Shown piece by piece: positions 44,604 to 52,424 of a DNA stretch of 64,000 nt. The stretch comes from Streptomyces sp. NBC_00670 (GTDB lineage: Bacteria; Actinomycetota; Actinomycetes; Streptomycetales; Streptomycetaceae). The DNA lies in NCBI RefSeq assembly GCF_036226765.1, contig NZ_CP109017.1, positions 1,999,501-2,063,500 of the forward strand. Direction: 5' to 3'. The notes below the pieces were generated by a model, which saw only the letters and a list, made by a program, of their open reading frames with translations, was not told where the DNA came from and did no database searches. Positions within the stretch are counted from its first letter, which is position 1; each line of letters begins with the position of its first letter. Position numbers and translations under genes: made by a program.

Positions 44604-46184
44604 GTGCTTGAGCCGGTGCACCAGGCGGATGCGCACATCGTCAACACCGCGGACGGTCCGAGCGCCGCGGATCCCGTGGGCATCATGGATGTCCCAGGCA
44701 CCATGAACGCCCCAGGCATCACGGACACGGTGGACATCACCGAGGTCACGGACGCCATGGACCGCGGGGACGCCGTCGACGTCGTCGTCGTGGGGGCCGG
44801 GGTCGCCGGGCTCGCGGCGGCCCACCATCTGACCCGGGCGGGGCTGAGCGTCCTCGTCCTGGAGGCGGCCGGCGGTGTCGGCGGCCGGATGACCAGCGAG
44901 AAGGTCGACGGCTTCCGCCTCGACCGTACGGGCCGGCTCCTGTGCACCTCGTACCCGGAGCTGGCCCGCACCCCGGGGCTCGAAACGCTGTCCCTGCGGA
45001 CGTTCGCCCCCGGGGTGCTGCTGCACAGCGAGGGCCGGCACCACCGGGCCGGGGAGTCGTTCCTGCCCGCGGCCGCCCGGCGGGTGGTGCGCCGGGGCGC
45101 CGCCCTGAGCGCGGTACGGGGAACGAGGGGCGCGCTCACGGCCGTACGCGCCCTCGCAAGCGCCCCCAGGGCCGCGCGTCCGCAGCCGCTTCACCGCGGC
45201 CGGCCGTCGCGGCCCGCGCCCGGTCCGCTGGGCGGGGCGGCGGAGCGCGCGCGGCTGGCCACGGTGCTGGCCCGGCTGGCGGCCACACCGCCCGAGCGGC
45301 TGCTGTCCCGGCCACAACTCCCCACCGCCCAGGCCCTCTCCGGGTACGGGCTGCCGGCCGCCGCGGTCGAGGGGTTCCTGCGGCCGCTGCTGGCCGCGCT
45401 GCTCGGCGACCCGGCGCTGACGTCGTCCAGCCGCTGCGCCGACCTCGCGCTGCACGCCTTCGTGACGGGGCGGCTGTGTCTGCCGGAGGGTGGCGCGGAC
45501 GCCCTGCCGGAGCTGCTGGCGGCCGGGCTGCCGCCGGGGTCGGTCCGTACGGGGGTGCGCGTGACGGCGGTGTCCACGACCTCGGTGACCACGCGGGAGC
45601 TGGGCGAGGTGGACTGCCGGGCGGTCGTCCTGGCGACGGGGGCGCGGTCCGCGGCCGCGCTGCTGCCCGGGCTGCGGGTGCCGGCGCACCACGCGGTGAC
45701 GGTGCTGCACCACACCACCGACGAGCCGCCGCTCGCCGAGCCGGTGCTGCTGCTGGACGCCGACCGGGGTGGGCCGGTGGCGCACACGGCGGTGATCAGT
45801 CAGGTGGATCCGGGGCGGGCGCCGGTGGGGCGGGCGCTGGTCACGTCCGTGGTGCTCGGGCGGCCGGCGGATCCGGCGGGGCCGGGGGTGCTGGACGCGG
45901 AGGCGCGGGCGCAGTTGGGGCGGATGTACCGGACGTCCACGCGGCGGTGGGAGTTGCTGGCGGTGCATCATGACGCGGAGGCGGTGCCGGGGATGGGGGT
46001 GCCGCATGATGTGCGGCGGCCGGTGCGGGTGTTGTCGGGGCTGTACGTGTGCGGCGACCACCGGGGGGTGAGTGGGCTCCAGGGGGAGCTTCACTCGGCC
46101 CGGAGGGCGGCGCGGGCGGTGCTCGCGGATGCGGCCGCCTGGGCCTCGCGGCCGGCAGGCCGCCGTTTGGAGACGGCGGCGTAG
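44604..46184 (+). CDS. FAD-dependent oxidoreductase, amine-oxidase superfamily
   Basis: The 526-residue protein has a GMC/amine oxidase-type FAD motif VVVGAGVAGLAAAHHLTRAGLSVLVLEAAGGVGGRM at about 54-90, and a C-terminal FAD motif SGLYVCGDHRGVSGLQGELHSAR. It resembles protoporphyrinogen oxidase-like and phytoene desaturase-like enzymes. The GTG at 44604 follows a GAGGAGGG site, but the first 52 residues (IMDVPGTMNAPGITDTVDITEVTDAMD) are unusual, repetitive and Met/Asp/Thr-rich. An ATG at 44758 just before the FAD motif is the alternative start. Confidence 0.82.
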   Translation: MLEPVHQADAHIVNTADGPSAADPVGIMDVPGTMNAPGITDTVDITEVTDAMDRGDAVDVVVVGAGVAGLAAAHHLTRAGLSVLVLEAAGGVGGRMTSEKVDGFRLDRTGRLLCTSYPELARTPGLETLSLRTFAPGVLLHSEGRHHRAGESFLPAAARRVVRRGAALSAVRGTRGALTAVRALASAPRAARPQPLHRGRPSRPAPGPLGGAAERARLATVLARLAATPPERLLSRPQLPTAQALSGYGLPAAAVEGFLRPLLAALLGDPALTSSSRCADLALHAFVTGRLCLPEGGADALPELLAAGLPPGSVRTGVRVTAVSTTSVTTRELGEVDCRAVVLATGARSAAALLPGLRVPAHHAVTVLHHTTDEPPLAEPVLLLDADRGGPVAHTAVISQVDPGRAPVGRALVTSVVLGRPADPAGPGVLDAEARAQLGRMYRTSTRRWELLAVHHDAEAVPGMGVPHDVRRPVRVLSGLYVCGDHRGVSGLQGELHSARRAARAVLADAAAWASRPAGRRLETAA

Positions 46185-46209
46185 CGCGGTGGTGGCGGGG
46201 GCCTTTGTC

Positions 46210-46420
46210 TCGCCCCCGCCGCCCCTACCCGTCCCATCCCTTCAAGGGGCTCCGCCCCTTGGACCCCGGGGGTGCGTTGTCGGCCGACGGCCGGTGGGGC
46301 TTCTCGCGCAGTTCCCCGCGCCCCTAAAGAACCGGGGCGCGCCCCCCGCCTTTGAGGGGCGCGGGGAACTGCGCGACTAGCCACGACGCACCCGCACCCG
46401 CCAACGCACCCGACCCCCCC
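46210..46420. repeat. Dispersed inverted repeat copy 8 (hybrid of types I and II)
   Basis: The left half is type II (TCGCCCCCGCCGCCCCTACCC then AAGGGGCTCCGCCCCTT); the right half is type I (CTAGCCACGACGCACCCGCA). They share the core arms 46306-46325 and 46355-46374, with a G/C-rich inner stem. It separates two convergent genes. Confidence 0.85.
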
Positions 46421-46470
46421 GCCCGGAGGGCGCCCGAGCCCCGCCCGGGGGGGCGGGGCCGCACGGAGGG

Positions 46471-47910
46471 CTACTGGAGTACGCCCACGCGGTCGCGGTA
46501 GCCCCGCACGGGCGCCGCATCCCGGTACGGCTCGAGCCGGCGCTCGAAGTCCCGTACGTACTCCACCGCCCGCACCGACCGCATCTCCGACGCCTGCGCG
46601 GCGGCCTCCGCGCCCAACTGGCAGGCCTGGTCCAGCTCGCCGAGGCCCAGCCGGGCCGAGGCGAGCACCACCCGGCAGAACAACCGGCTGCGCGCGAACG
46701 CGACCGGCCGCAGCTGCAGCGAGCGTTCCGCGTGCTGCACGGCCGCACGGTACTGCTGCAGATCCCGGTGGCAGTGGCCGAACTCGTCGGCGAGCTGGGC
46801 CTCGTCGAAGAAGCGGGCCCAGGGGGGAAGGTCGTCCCCGGGCCGGCTCGCCTCAAGGGCCCGCTCGGCCCGGACGAGCGAGGCCGTGCACGCCCGCACC
46901 TCCCCGAGCACCCCGTGCCCGCGCGCCTCGACCGCGTGCAGCAGCGCCTGCACGGCGGGCGGCGCGGTGTTGACGGCGCCCTGCTGCGCGACACGGGCGA
47001 GCTGTACGGCCTCCCGGCCATGGCCCAGGTAGATGGCCTGCCTGCTCATCGTCACCAGGACGTACGCCCCGTAGACCCGGTCGCCGGCCGCCTGCGTCAG
47101 CCGCAGCGCCTGGACGAAGTAGCGCTGCGCGAGTCCGTGCGCCCCGATGTCGTACGAGGTCCACCCGGCCAGCCGGGTGAGGTCGGCCGCGGCGGCGAAC
47201 AGACGGCGTCCGGTCTGCTCCCCGTACGTGCCGCGCAGCATCGGTTCGACCTCGTGTTCGAGGTAGCGGACGAGGGCCTGGCGGGCGTGGCCGCCGCCGT
47301 AGGCGTGGTCGAGGGTGCGGAACAGCTCGCCGACCGAGCGCAGCGCGGCGATGTCGCCACCGGTGACCCGCTGGCCGGGACCGCGCTCGGAGTGCCCGCG
47401 CTGGCGCGGCACCGCCGGGCGGCCCTGCGCGGGCAGCCGTACGGGGCCGGGCTCGCCGTGGGCGACCCGGTCGTCGGCGCGGCCGATCAGCCAGTCCCGG
47501 CTGGGGACGACGAGACCGGCCGGGGTGAAGGCGATCTTGCGGAGCTCGGCATGGCTGCCGGAGTCCTTGCGCCACAGCCCGCCGACGATGTCGACGGCCT
47601 CCTCCGGCGTCGCGGCGAACTCCAGACCGGCGTAGACGGGGGCGCACGCGTCGAGCCCGAGGTCCTGGGCGCTGAGCCTGCGGCCCAGCCGCCGGGTGAA
47701 GACCTCGGCGATGAGCGCGGGCGTGGTGCCGCGGGGCTGCTGGCCGCGCAGCCAGCGGGTGACGGAGGTCTTGTCGTATCTGAGGTCGAGTCCGTGTTCG
47801 AGGCCGAGCTGGTCCACACGACGGGCCAGACCTGCGTTGGAGAACCCCGCTTCTGCGATGAGTGCGGCGAGCTGGCGGTTGGGGGTGCGCTGCGCGGGTC
47901 GTTCCGTCAT
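46471..47910 (-). CDS. Streptomyces regulator-like protein with TPR-type repeats (NsdA-like)
   Basis: The 479-residue protein starts with a helix-turn-helix-like segment (about 10-70, GFSNAGLARRVDQLGLEHGLDLRYDKTSVTRWLRGQQPRGTTPALIAEVFTRRL), then a long helical region with TPR-like repeats (RLTQAAGDRVYGAYVLVTMSRQAIYLGHGREAVQLARVAQQ). This layout is that of NsdA-type regulators of Streptomyces differentiation and antibiotic production. The assignment to that exact gene is not certain, because several paralogues exist. GGAAGG and AGGAG lie upstream of the ATG. Confidence 0.8.
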   Translation of the reverse strand: MTERPAQRTPNRQLAALIAEAGFSNAGLARRVDQLGLEHGLDLRYDKTSVTRWLRGQQPRGTTPALIAEVFTRRLGRRLSAQDLGLDACAPVYAGLEFAATPEEAVDIVGGLWRKDSGSHAELRKIAFTPAGLVVPSRDWLIGRADDRVAHGEPGPVRLPAQGRPAVPRQRGHSERGPGQRVTGGDIAALRSVGELFRTLDHAYGGGHARQALVRYLEHEVEPMLRGTYGEQTGRRLFAAAADLTRLAGWTSYDIGAHGLAQRYFVQALRLTQAAGDRVYGAYVLVTMSRQAIYLGHGREAVQLARVAQQGAVNTAPPAVQALLHAVEARGHGVLGEVRACTASLVRAERALEASRPGDDLPPWARFFDEAQLADEFGHCHRDLQQYRAAVQHAERSLQLRPVAFARSRLFCRVVLASARLGLGELDQACQLGAEAAAQASEMRSVRAVEYVRDFERRLEPYRDAAPVRGYRDRVGVLQ

Positions 47911-48346
47911 CTGCGGTGCGGTCTCCTGCCTTCCGGTGCCGTCCGGGGCCGCGCGCTGTCCGCGGGGACTTCGCGAGCTGCCCGGATCGCCTCTGAGCAG
48001 CCGTTTTGGCGCTCACTTCCTGCGTACGTCTGCTGCCGTCGGCGCGAATGTAGCGGAGAGTGAGCGACTGATCGCACACTTCGGCGCCCATTCATCCGAT
48101 CGTGTGAGGATGCGCCCGACCGGCTGACGCAACGGGAGCGGGCGGCGGCGCGGCGGCCCGCCCGCACGCCCTCGCCGCACCGCCCGCACGCCCTCGCCGC
48201 ACCGCCCGCACGCCCTCGCCGCGCCCTCCGCACACCCCCCGCGCGCCCCCCGTTCGGCCCTCTCCGGGGGTCGCTTTCGCACGGACGTACAGTGGCTTGG
48301 GCGCGGTGCACGCGCCCGACACAGTTCGCTGAGGGAGGCGCTCGCC
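47911..48346. other. Intergenic region with 22-base tandem repeat before lipB
   Basis: This 436-base gap lies between divergent starts. It includes an AT-richer patch around 47990-48080, the tandem repeat at 48159-48222 and, nearer lipB, a GAGGGAGG ribosome binding site at 48331-48338. No coding sequence is supported. Confidence 0.55.
48159..48222. repeat. Tandem 22-base repeat, about three units
   Basis: The unit CGCCCGCACGCCCTCGCCGCAC occurs at 48159-48180 and 48181-48202, with a third truncated by two bases (48203-48222). It is a simple low-complexity tandem array, useful as a variable-number marker; no function is evident. Confidence 0.85.
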
Positions 48347-49144
48347 GTGGGTGAGGTGCGGTTCGTCCATATGGGGTTCGGCCCGGATGCCGTGGAGTAC
48401 CAGGAGGCGTGGGACGAGCAGCGCCGGGTGCACGCGGCGCGGTTCGCCGACGAGGTTCCCGACACCGTGCTGCTCCTGGAGCACCCGCCGGTCTACACCG
48501 CCGGCCGGCGCACGGAGGACAGCGAACGCCCGCTCGACGGCACGCCCGTCATCGACGTGGACCGCGGCGGCAAGATCACCTGGCACGGGCCCGGACAGCT
48601 CGTCGGCTATCCGATCCAGAAGCTGCCGCGCCCGGTGGACGTCGTGGCGCACGTGCGGCGGCTGGAGGAGGCGCTGATCCGTACGTGCGCGGAGTTCGGT
48701 CTGGAGACGACGCGGGTGGAGGGGCGCAGCGGGGTCTGGGTGCTGGGCGATCCCGTCGAGCAGCGGCCCGCGCTCGGGGGGCTGTCGCTGGACTTCGACC
48801 CCCGGCTGACGGACGAGGAGTTCGATCCGCGGTTGAACGGGCCGGAGTACGCGCCGTCGAACGCGGGGCAGCGGCGGGAGGACCGGAAGGTCGCCGCCAT
48901 CGGGATCCGGGTCGCCAAGGGCGTCACGATGCACGGGTTCGCGCTGAACGTGAATCCGGACGCGACGTGGTTCGACCGGATCATTCCGTGCGGGATCCGT
49001 GACGCGGGGGTCGCGTCCCTGGCGAGCGAACTGGGGCGGGACGTGACCATCGCGGAGGTGCTGCCGGTGGTGGAGCGGCATCTGCGGGAGGTTCTGGAGC
49101 ACGCGGAGTTGAAGCCGAGGGTGGTGGAGCGGGCGTCGGTGTAG
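48347..49144 (+). CDS. lipB: Octanoyltransferase (lipoyl synthesis)
   Basis: LipB transfers octanoate from acyl carrier protein to lipoyl domains. The 265-residue protein has the active-site motifs [18 protein letters not shown], the conserved Lys in KVAAIGIRV, and the catalytic Cys in IPCGI. The GTG start follows a GAGGGAGG site. lipA follows after a 195-base gap that holds half of a dispersed repeat. Together they act on the E2 encoded by sucB. Confidence 0.95.
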   Translation: MGEVRFVHMGFGPDAVEYQEAWDEQRRVHAARFADEVPDTVLLLEHPPVYTAGRRTEDSERPLDGTPVIDVDRGGKITWHGPGQLVGYPIQKLPRPVDVVAHVRRLEEALIRTCAEFGLETTRVEGRSGVWVLGDPVEQRPALGGLSLDFDPRLTDEEFDPRLNGPEYAPSNAGQRREDRKVAAIGIRVAKGVTMHGFALNVNPDATWFDRIIPCGIRDAGVASLASELGRDVTIAEVLPVVERHLREVLEHAELKPRVVERASV

Positions 49145-49170
49145 GGGTGCGTGGGGCTGGGTCGGGTTTT

Positions 49171-49255
49171 TCGTCCCCGCCGCCCTTACCCTTCCCGTCC
49201 CCGGGGGCTGTGCCCCCGGACCCCCCTGAAAGATTGCGCAGTTCCCCGCGCCCCT
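49171..49255. repeat. Dispersed repeat copy 9 (type II, left half)
   Basis: The left outer arm, GGGGGCTGTGCCCCC and a single core arm (GCGCAGTTCCCCGCGCCCCT) are kept; everything to the right is lost and ordinary sequence leads into lipA. Confidence 0.8.
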
Positions 49256-49339
49256 ATGGAGCCCGAACCGGTTCAGGACCTGTCCTCGTACGGGCGTACG
49301 CTGGGGTTTGCCGACGAATCGAAGCTACAGGGAGCCGAC

Positions 49340-50305
49340 GTGTCCGCAGTCGCACCCGACGGACGCAAGATGCTGCGCCTGGAGGTCCGCAACAGCCAGA
49401 CCCCCATCGAGCGCAAGCCCGAGTGGATCAAGACCCGGGCGAAAATGGGCCCCGAGTACACCAAGATGCAGAGCCTCGTGAAGAGCGAGGGGCTGCACAC
49501 GGTCTGTCAGGAGGCCGGTTGTCCGAACATCTACGAATGCTGGGAGGACCGCGAGGCGACCTTCCTCATCGGTGGCGACCAGTGCACCCGGCGCTGTGAC
49601 TTCTGTCAGATCGACACCGGCAAGCCGGAAGCGCTCGACCGTGACGAGCCCCGCCGGGTCGGTGAGTCCGTGGTCACGATGGACCTGAACTACGCCACCA
49701 TCACCGGCGTCGCCCGCGACGACCTGGCGGACGGCGGTGCCTGGCTCTACGCCGAGACGGTCCGCCAGATCCACGCGCAGACCGCCGGCCGGGCCGAGGG
49801 CCGGACCAAGGTCGAACTGCTGGCCCCCGACTTCAACGCGGTCCCCGAGCAGCTGGCGGAGGTCTTCTCCGCCCGCCCCGAGGTCTTCGCCCACAATGTC
49901 GAGACGGTGCCGCGGATCTTCAAGCGGATCCGCCCCGGCTTCCGTTACGACCGTTCGCTCCAGGTCATCACCGCGGCCCGCGACTACGGCCTGGTGACCA
50001 AGTCGAACCTCATCCTCGGCATGGGCGAGACCCGCGAGGAGGTCGTCGACGCGCTGAAGCAGCTGCACGACGCCGGCTGCGAGCTGGTCACCATCACGCA
50101 GTACCTGCGGCCGAGCGTCCGCCACCACCCGGTGGAGCGCTGGGTCAAGCCGCAGGAGTTCGTGGAACTGAAGGAGGAGGCCGAGCGCATCGGCTTCTCC
50201 GGTGTGATGTCCGGCCCGCTCGTCCGGTCCTCGTACCGCGCGGGCCGGCTGTACCGCATGGCCGTGGAGAAGCGTGGCGCCTACGTCGCCTCGCAGGCGG
50301 TCTGA
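49340..50305 (+). CDS. lipA: Lipoyl synthase (radical SAM)
   Basis: LipA inserts two sulfurs into octanoyl groups on E2 and H proteins. The 321-residue protein has the auxiliary cluster cysteines 56, 61 and 67 ([12 protein letters not shown]), the radical SAM cysteines 82, 86 and 89 (CTRRCDFC), and the C-terminal RSSY motif that ligates the auxiliary cluster. The GTG at 49340 follows AGGGAG and starts the conserved [10 protein letters not shown]; upstream in-frame readings run through the repeat and are not coding. Confidence 0.96.
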   Translation: MSAVAPDGRKMLRLEVRNSQTPIERKPEWIKTRAKMGPEYTKMQSLVKSEGLHTVCQEAGCPNIYECWEDREATFLIGGDQCTRRCDFCQIDTGKPEALDRDEPRRVGESVVTMDLNYATITGVARDDLADGGAWLYAETVRQIHAQTAGRAEGRTKVELLAPDFNAVPEQLAEVFSARPEVFAHNVETVPRIFKRIRPGFRYDRSLQVITAARDYGLVTKSNLILGMGETREEVVDALKQLHDAGCELVTITQYLRPSVRHHPVERWVKPQEFVELKEEAERIGFSGVMSGPLVRSSYRAGRLYRMAVEKRGAYVASQAV

Positions 50306-50325
50306 TCGGTTCATCTCCCGTACGG

Positions 50326-50354
50326 GCGGCGGCACTGGCACCCAGTGCCGCCGC
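50326..50354 (+). terminator. Terminator after lipA
   Basis: Perfect 13-base arms GCGGCGGCACTGG and CCAGTGCCGCCGC with a three-base loop start 20 bases after the lipA stop. Confidence 0.75.
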
Positions 50355-50522
50355 TCGGTGGTTCCGGGGCCCGGTGATCGTGTGAATCCGCGCACAGGGC
50401 ACTACCGGTCGGTAAACGCCGGTCCGCCGCGGCCCCGGCGTCCTCGCAGCTAGGGGCTCCGCTCGTGCCGCGACGGCCGTTTCCGGCGTCGTACCCAGGC
50501 TTCATGCCCGTTTGACCGGTCG

Positions 50523-50538
50523 GTCACGTCCTGGTAAC
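50523..50538 (+). promoter_or_regulatory. Phased GTnAC repeats, OmpR-type regulator site candidate
   Basis: GTCAC at 50523 and GTAAC at 50534 are 11 bases apart, and similar motifs (GTGAC, GTTCAC) follow downstream. Eleven-base phased direct repeats of this kind are bound by Streptomyces OmpR-family regulators such as GlnR, PhoP and MtrA. Which one would bind cannot be told. Confidence 0.35.
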
Positions 50539-50615
50539 ACCGAAGCGTGACCCTGGGTTCACATCATGTAGGGCCCCGACCCTGGCCGCCGTTTTCCCGA
50601 GGGGGAACCTCCGTC

Positions 50616-50837
50616 ATGCAGGCCGCACCCGTCCGTGCCACCGCGCTTCCGAAGTTCACCGATGCACTCCGTGCCGTCGAGAGTCTGCTGCTGAGCGGTG
50701 GCCAGCGCACCGCCCGTCGCAACGCCTGGAACTCGGTCCTGGAGGACCGCCGCCGGGCCAAGGACCGCATCGAGGCCGAACGCGTCCTCGACGCCGCCGC
50801 CCTGCCCCTGCTGACCGGGGTCCGTGCCGACGGCTGA
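50616..50837 (+). CDS. Small conserved Streptomyces protein of unknown function
   Basis: The 73-residue product starts MQAAPVRATALPKFTDALRAVESLLLSGGQRTARRNAWNSVLEDRRRAKDR. It is helical and basic, with an RRAKDRIEAERVLDAA amphipathic stretch. A GAGGGGGAA site lies about ten bases before the ATG, preferred over the longer reading from 50547. I recall a conserved homologue next to lipA in other Streptomyces; no function is known. Confidence 0.75.
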   Translation: MQAAPVRATALPKFTDALRAVESLLLSGGQRTARRNAWNSVLEDRRRAKDRIEAERVLDAAALPLLTGVRADG

Positions 50838-50937
50838 CCGCGCCGCCGTAACGATTCGGCGGGTACGGCGTCACCCTCCCGCATCGCAGCGGGCACTGCC
50901 GTCGTCGGCGCCTGTCGGGACACGTAGACTTCGTGCC

Positions 50938-51636
50938 ATGGCGAGGAAGGAATCCGCGGCGGAGACTGCGAACCCCGGGCGACTGAAACAGATCGCCCTG
51001 ACCTACAAGATGACCCGCAGGGCCGACTCGAAGATCGGTCTTGTACTCGCGGCTGTCGGAATCGTCACTCTTGGCGTCTTCCTCGCGATCGGTTTCCTGA
51101 TCGGTCACCCCATCTATCTGGGCATCTTCGGTCTGCTGCTCGCCCTGCTGGCGATGGCGATCGTCTTCGGCCGGCGGGCCGAGCGCGCGGCGTTCGGGCA
51201 GATGGAGGGCCAGCCGGGTGCGGCGGCCGCCGTGCTCGACAACGTCGGGCGCGGCTGGACGACGACCCCGGCGGTGGCGATGAACCGCAACCAGGACGTG
51301 GTGCACCGGGCGGTCGGCAAGGCCGGCATCGTACTGGTGGCCGAGGGCAACCCGAACCGGCTCAAGACGCTGCTGGCGGCCGAGAAGAAGAAGATGGCCC
51401 GCATCGTGGCGGACGTGCCGGTGCACGACGTGATCGTCGGCACGGGCGAGGGCCAGGTCGAGCTCAAGAAGCTGCGCACGACGATGCTGAAGTACCCGCG
51501 GGTGCTGACCGGCCCCCAGGTCACCGCGACCAACGACCGGCTGCGCGCGCTGGGCGACCTGATGAGCAACATGCCCCTCCCGAAGGGCCCGATGCCGAAG
51601 GGCATGCGGATGCCGAGGGGTGGCCGTCTGCGGTAA
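50938..51636 (+). CDS. DUF4191 membrane protein
   Basis: The 232-residue protein has two membrane helices (about 35-80), a following domain with AAAVLDNVGRGWTTTPAVAMNRNQDVVHRAVGKAGIVLVAEG, and a Met/Pro/Gly-rich C-terminus (MPLPKGPMPKGMRMPRGGR). This is the actinobacterial DUF4191 family, commonly beside lipA. TAGACT lies seven bases before the ATG, so a leaderless transcript is expected. Function unknown. Confidence 0.87.
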   Translation: MARKESAAETANPGRLKQIALTYKMTRRADSKIGLVLAAVGIVTLGVFLAIGFLIGHPIYLGIFGLLLALLAMAIVFGRRAERAAFGQMEGQPGAAAAVLDNVGRGWTTTPAVAMNRNQDVVHRAVGKAGIVLVAEGNPNRLKTLLAAEKKKMARIVADVPVHDVIVGTGEGQVELKKLRTTMLKYPRVLTGPQVTATNDRLRALGDLMSNMPLPKGPMPKGMRMPRGGRLR

Positions 51637-51648
51637 CCGCAGCGCCCA

Positions 51649-51707
51649 CTGACACGGAAAGGGCTCCTGGCAACGGTACGGATTGCCAGGAGCCCTTTCC
51701 GTGTCAG
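51649..51707. terminator. Long two-way terminator
   Basis: A perfect 25-base stem (51649-51673 with 51683-51707, loop of nine bases) lies between the convergent DUF4191 and RDD genes. It is the longest perfect stem seen outside the dispersed repeats. Confidence 0.9.
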
Positions 51708-51726
51708 AACCGCCTACGGGCGCGGG

Positions 51727-52194
51727 CTACGCCCGCACCTCCACCGTCCCCGCGAGGCGGTCGTGCAGGCCCCGGCCGTCCCGGTCCCATACGAGCGCCG
51801 GGATCGCCAGGCACAACAGCACCGTCCGCAGCACCGCCCGCCCCGGGCTCACCCGCCCGGACGCCAGCGCCACCACCCGCAGCCCGAACAGCCGCTTGCC
51901 CGGGGTGAACCCGATCGTCCCCACGGTCAGCACCCCCAGCAGGAAGAAGACGAGCAGCGTCCAGTTGCTCGTCGCCTGCCCGTAGCCGTCGGTGATCAGG
52001 CCGTATGCGATCAGCAGGCACAGCGCCCAGTCCACGACGACCGCTCCGAGCCGCCGCCCGGGCCGGGCGATCGACCCCGGCCCCTCCTCCGGCAATCCCA
52101 GCTGCTCCCCGCGGTAACCGAAGTCCGCTCCCGCCTCCTCGGCGGCGGCGCGGGGCCCGGAGAGCCATGATCCGATTGCTTGCCTGTTGTCCAC
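51727..52194 (-). CDS. RDD family membrane protein
   Basis: The 155-residue protein has the RDD-family pattern: RPGRRLGAVVVDWALCLLIAYG with the arginine and aspartate in the first helix, FTPGKRLFGLRVV, and DRDGRGLHDRLAGT at the end. RDD proteins are small membrane proteins, some of them ion antiporters, mostly uncharacterised. The GTG at 52194 has TACCGT six bases upstream on its strand, which favours it over the longer reading from 52299. Confidence 0.87.
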   Translation of the reverse strand: MDNRQAIGSWLSGPRAAAEEAGADFGYRGEQLGLPEEGPGSIARPGRRLGAVVVDWALCLLIAYGLITDGYGQATSNWTLLVFFLLGVLTVGTIGFTPGKRLFGLRVVALASGRVSPGRAVLRTVLLCLAIPALVWDRDGRGLHDRLAGTVEVRA

Positions 52195-52288
52195 CCGTCC
52201 ACGGTACTGCGCCCCCGCGGGCGCCCACACGGCCCCCGCCCCACCCCGCGCGGACGTCCGGCACACGTCACAATGGGGGACGAGCCGG

Positions 52289-52326
52289 TTAACCTCCACG
52301 AAACAAATGGGTCACGCCCGAGAAAT
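52289..52326 (+). promoter_or_regulatory. GlnR binding site upstream of glnA
   Basis: TTAAC-n6-GAAAC-n6-GTCAC-n6-GAAAT matches the known GlnR pattern of two a-b box pairs. A -10 TAGGGT follows at 52337-52342. GlnR activates glnA under nitrogen limitation in Streptomyces. Confidence 0.85.
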
Positions 52327-52424
52327 CACCCCTCCCTAGGGTCGTTAACCGGTTGTGCCACCGCACCGGCCGCACGAACGAACTACCACCCCGGCAAGGA
52401 ACGGCCGGGAGTAGGAGGAGCTTG

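Larger units (their letters stand above)
50306..50615. other. lipA / small gene intergenic region
   Basis: This 310-base gap holds a terminator (50326-50354) and, near the small gene, a possible promoter TTGACC (50512-50517) and TAACAC (50535-50540) at 17-base spacing, overlapped by phased repeats (50523-50538). No coding sequence is supported in the middle. Confidence 0.5.

Noticed and set aside
46091-46384. Short open frames within repeat copy 8
   Set aside because: They translate the repeat itself (RAVPRAP-type peptides seen at every copy) and are not genes.
48159-48222. Tandem repeats as a possible CRISPR array
   Set aside because: The units are directly adjacent with no spacers, and no cas genes are near.
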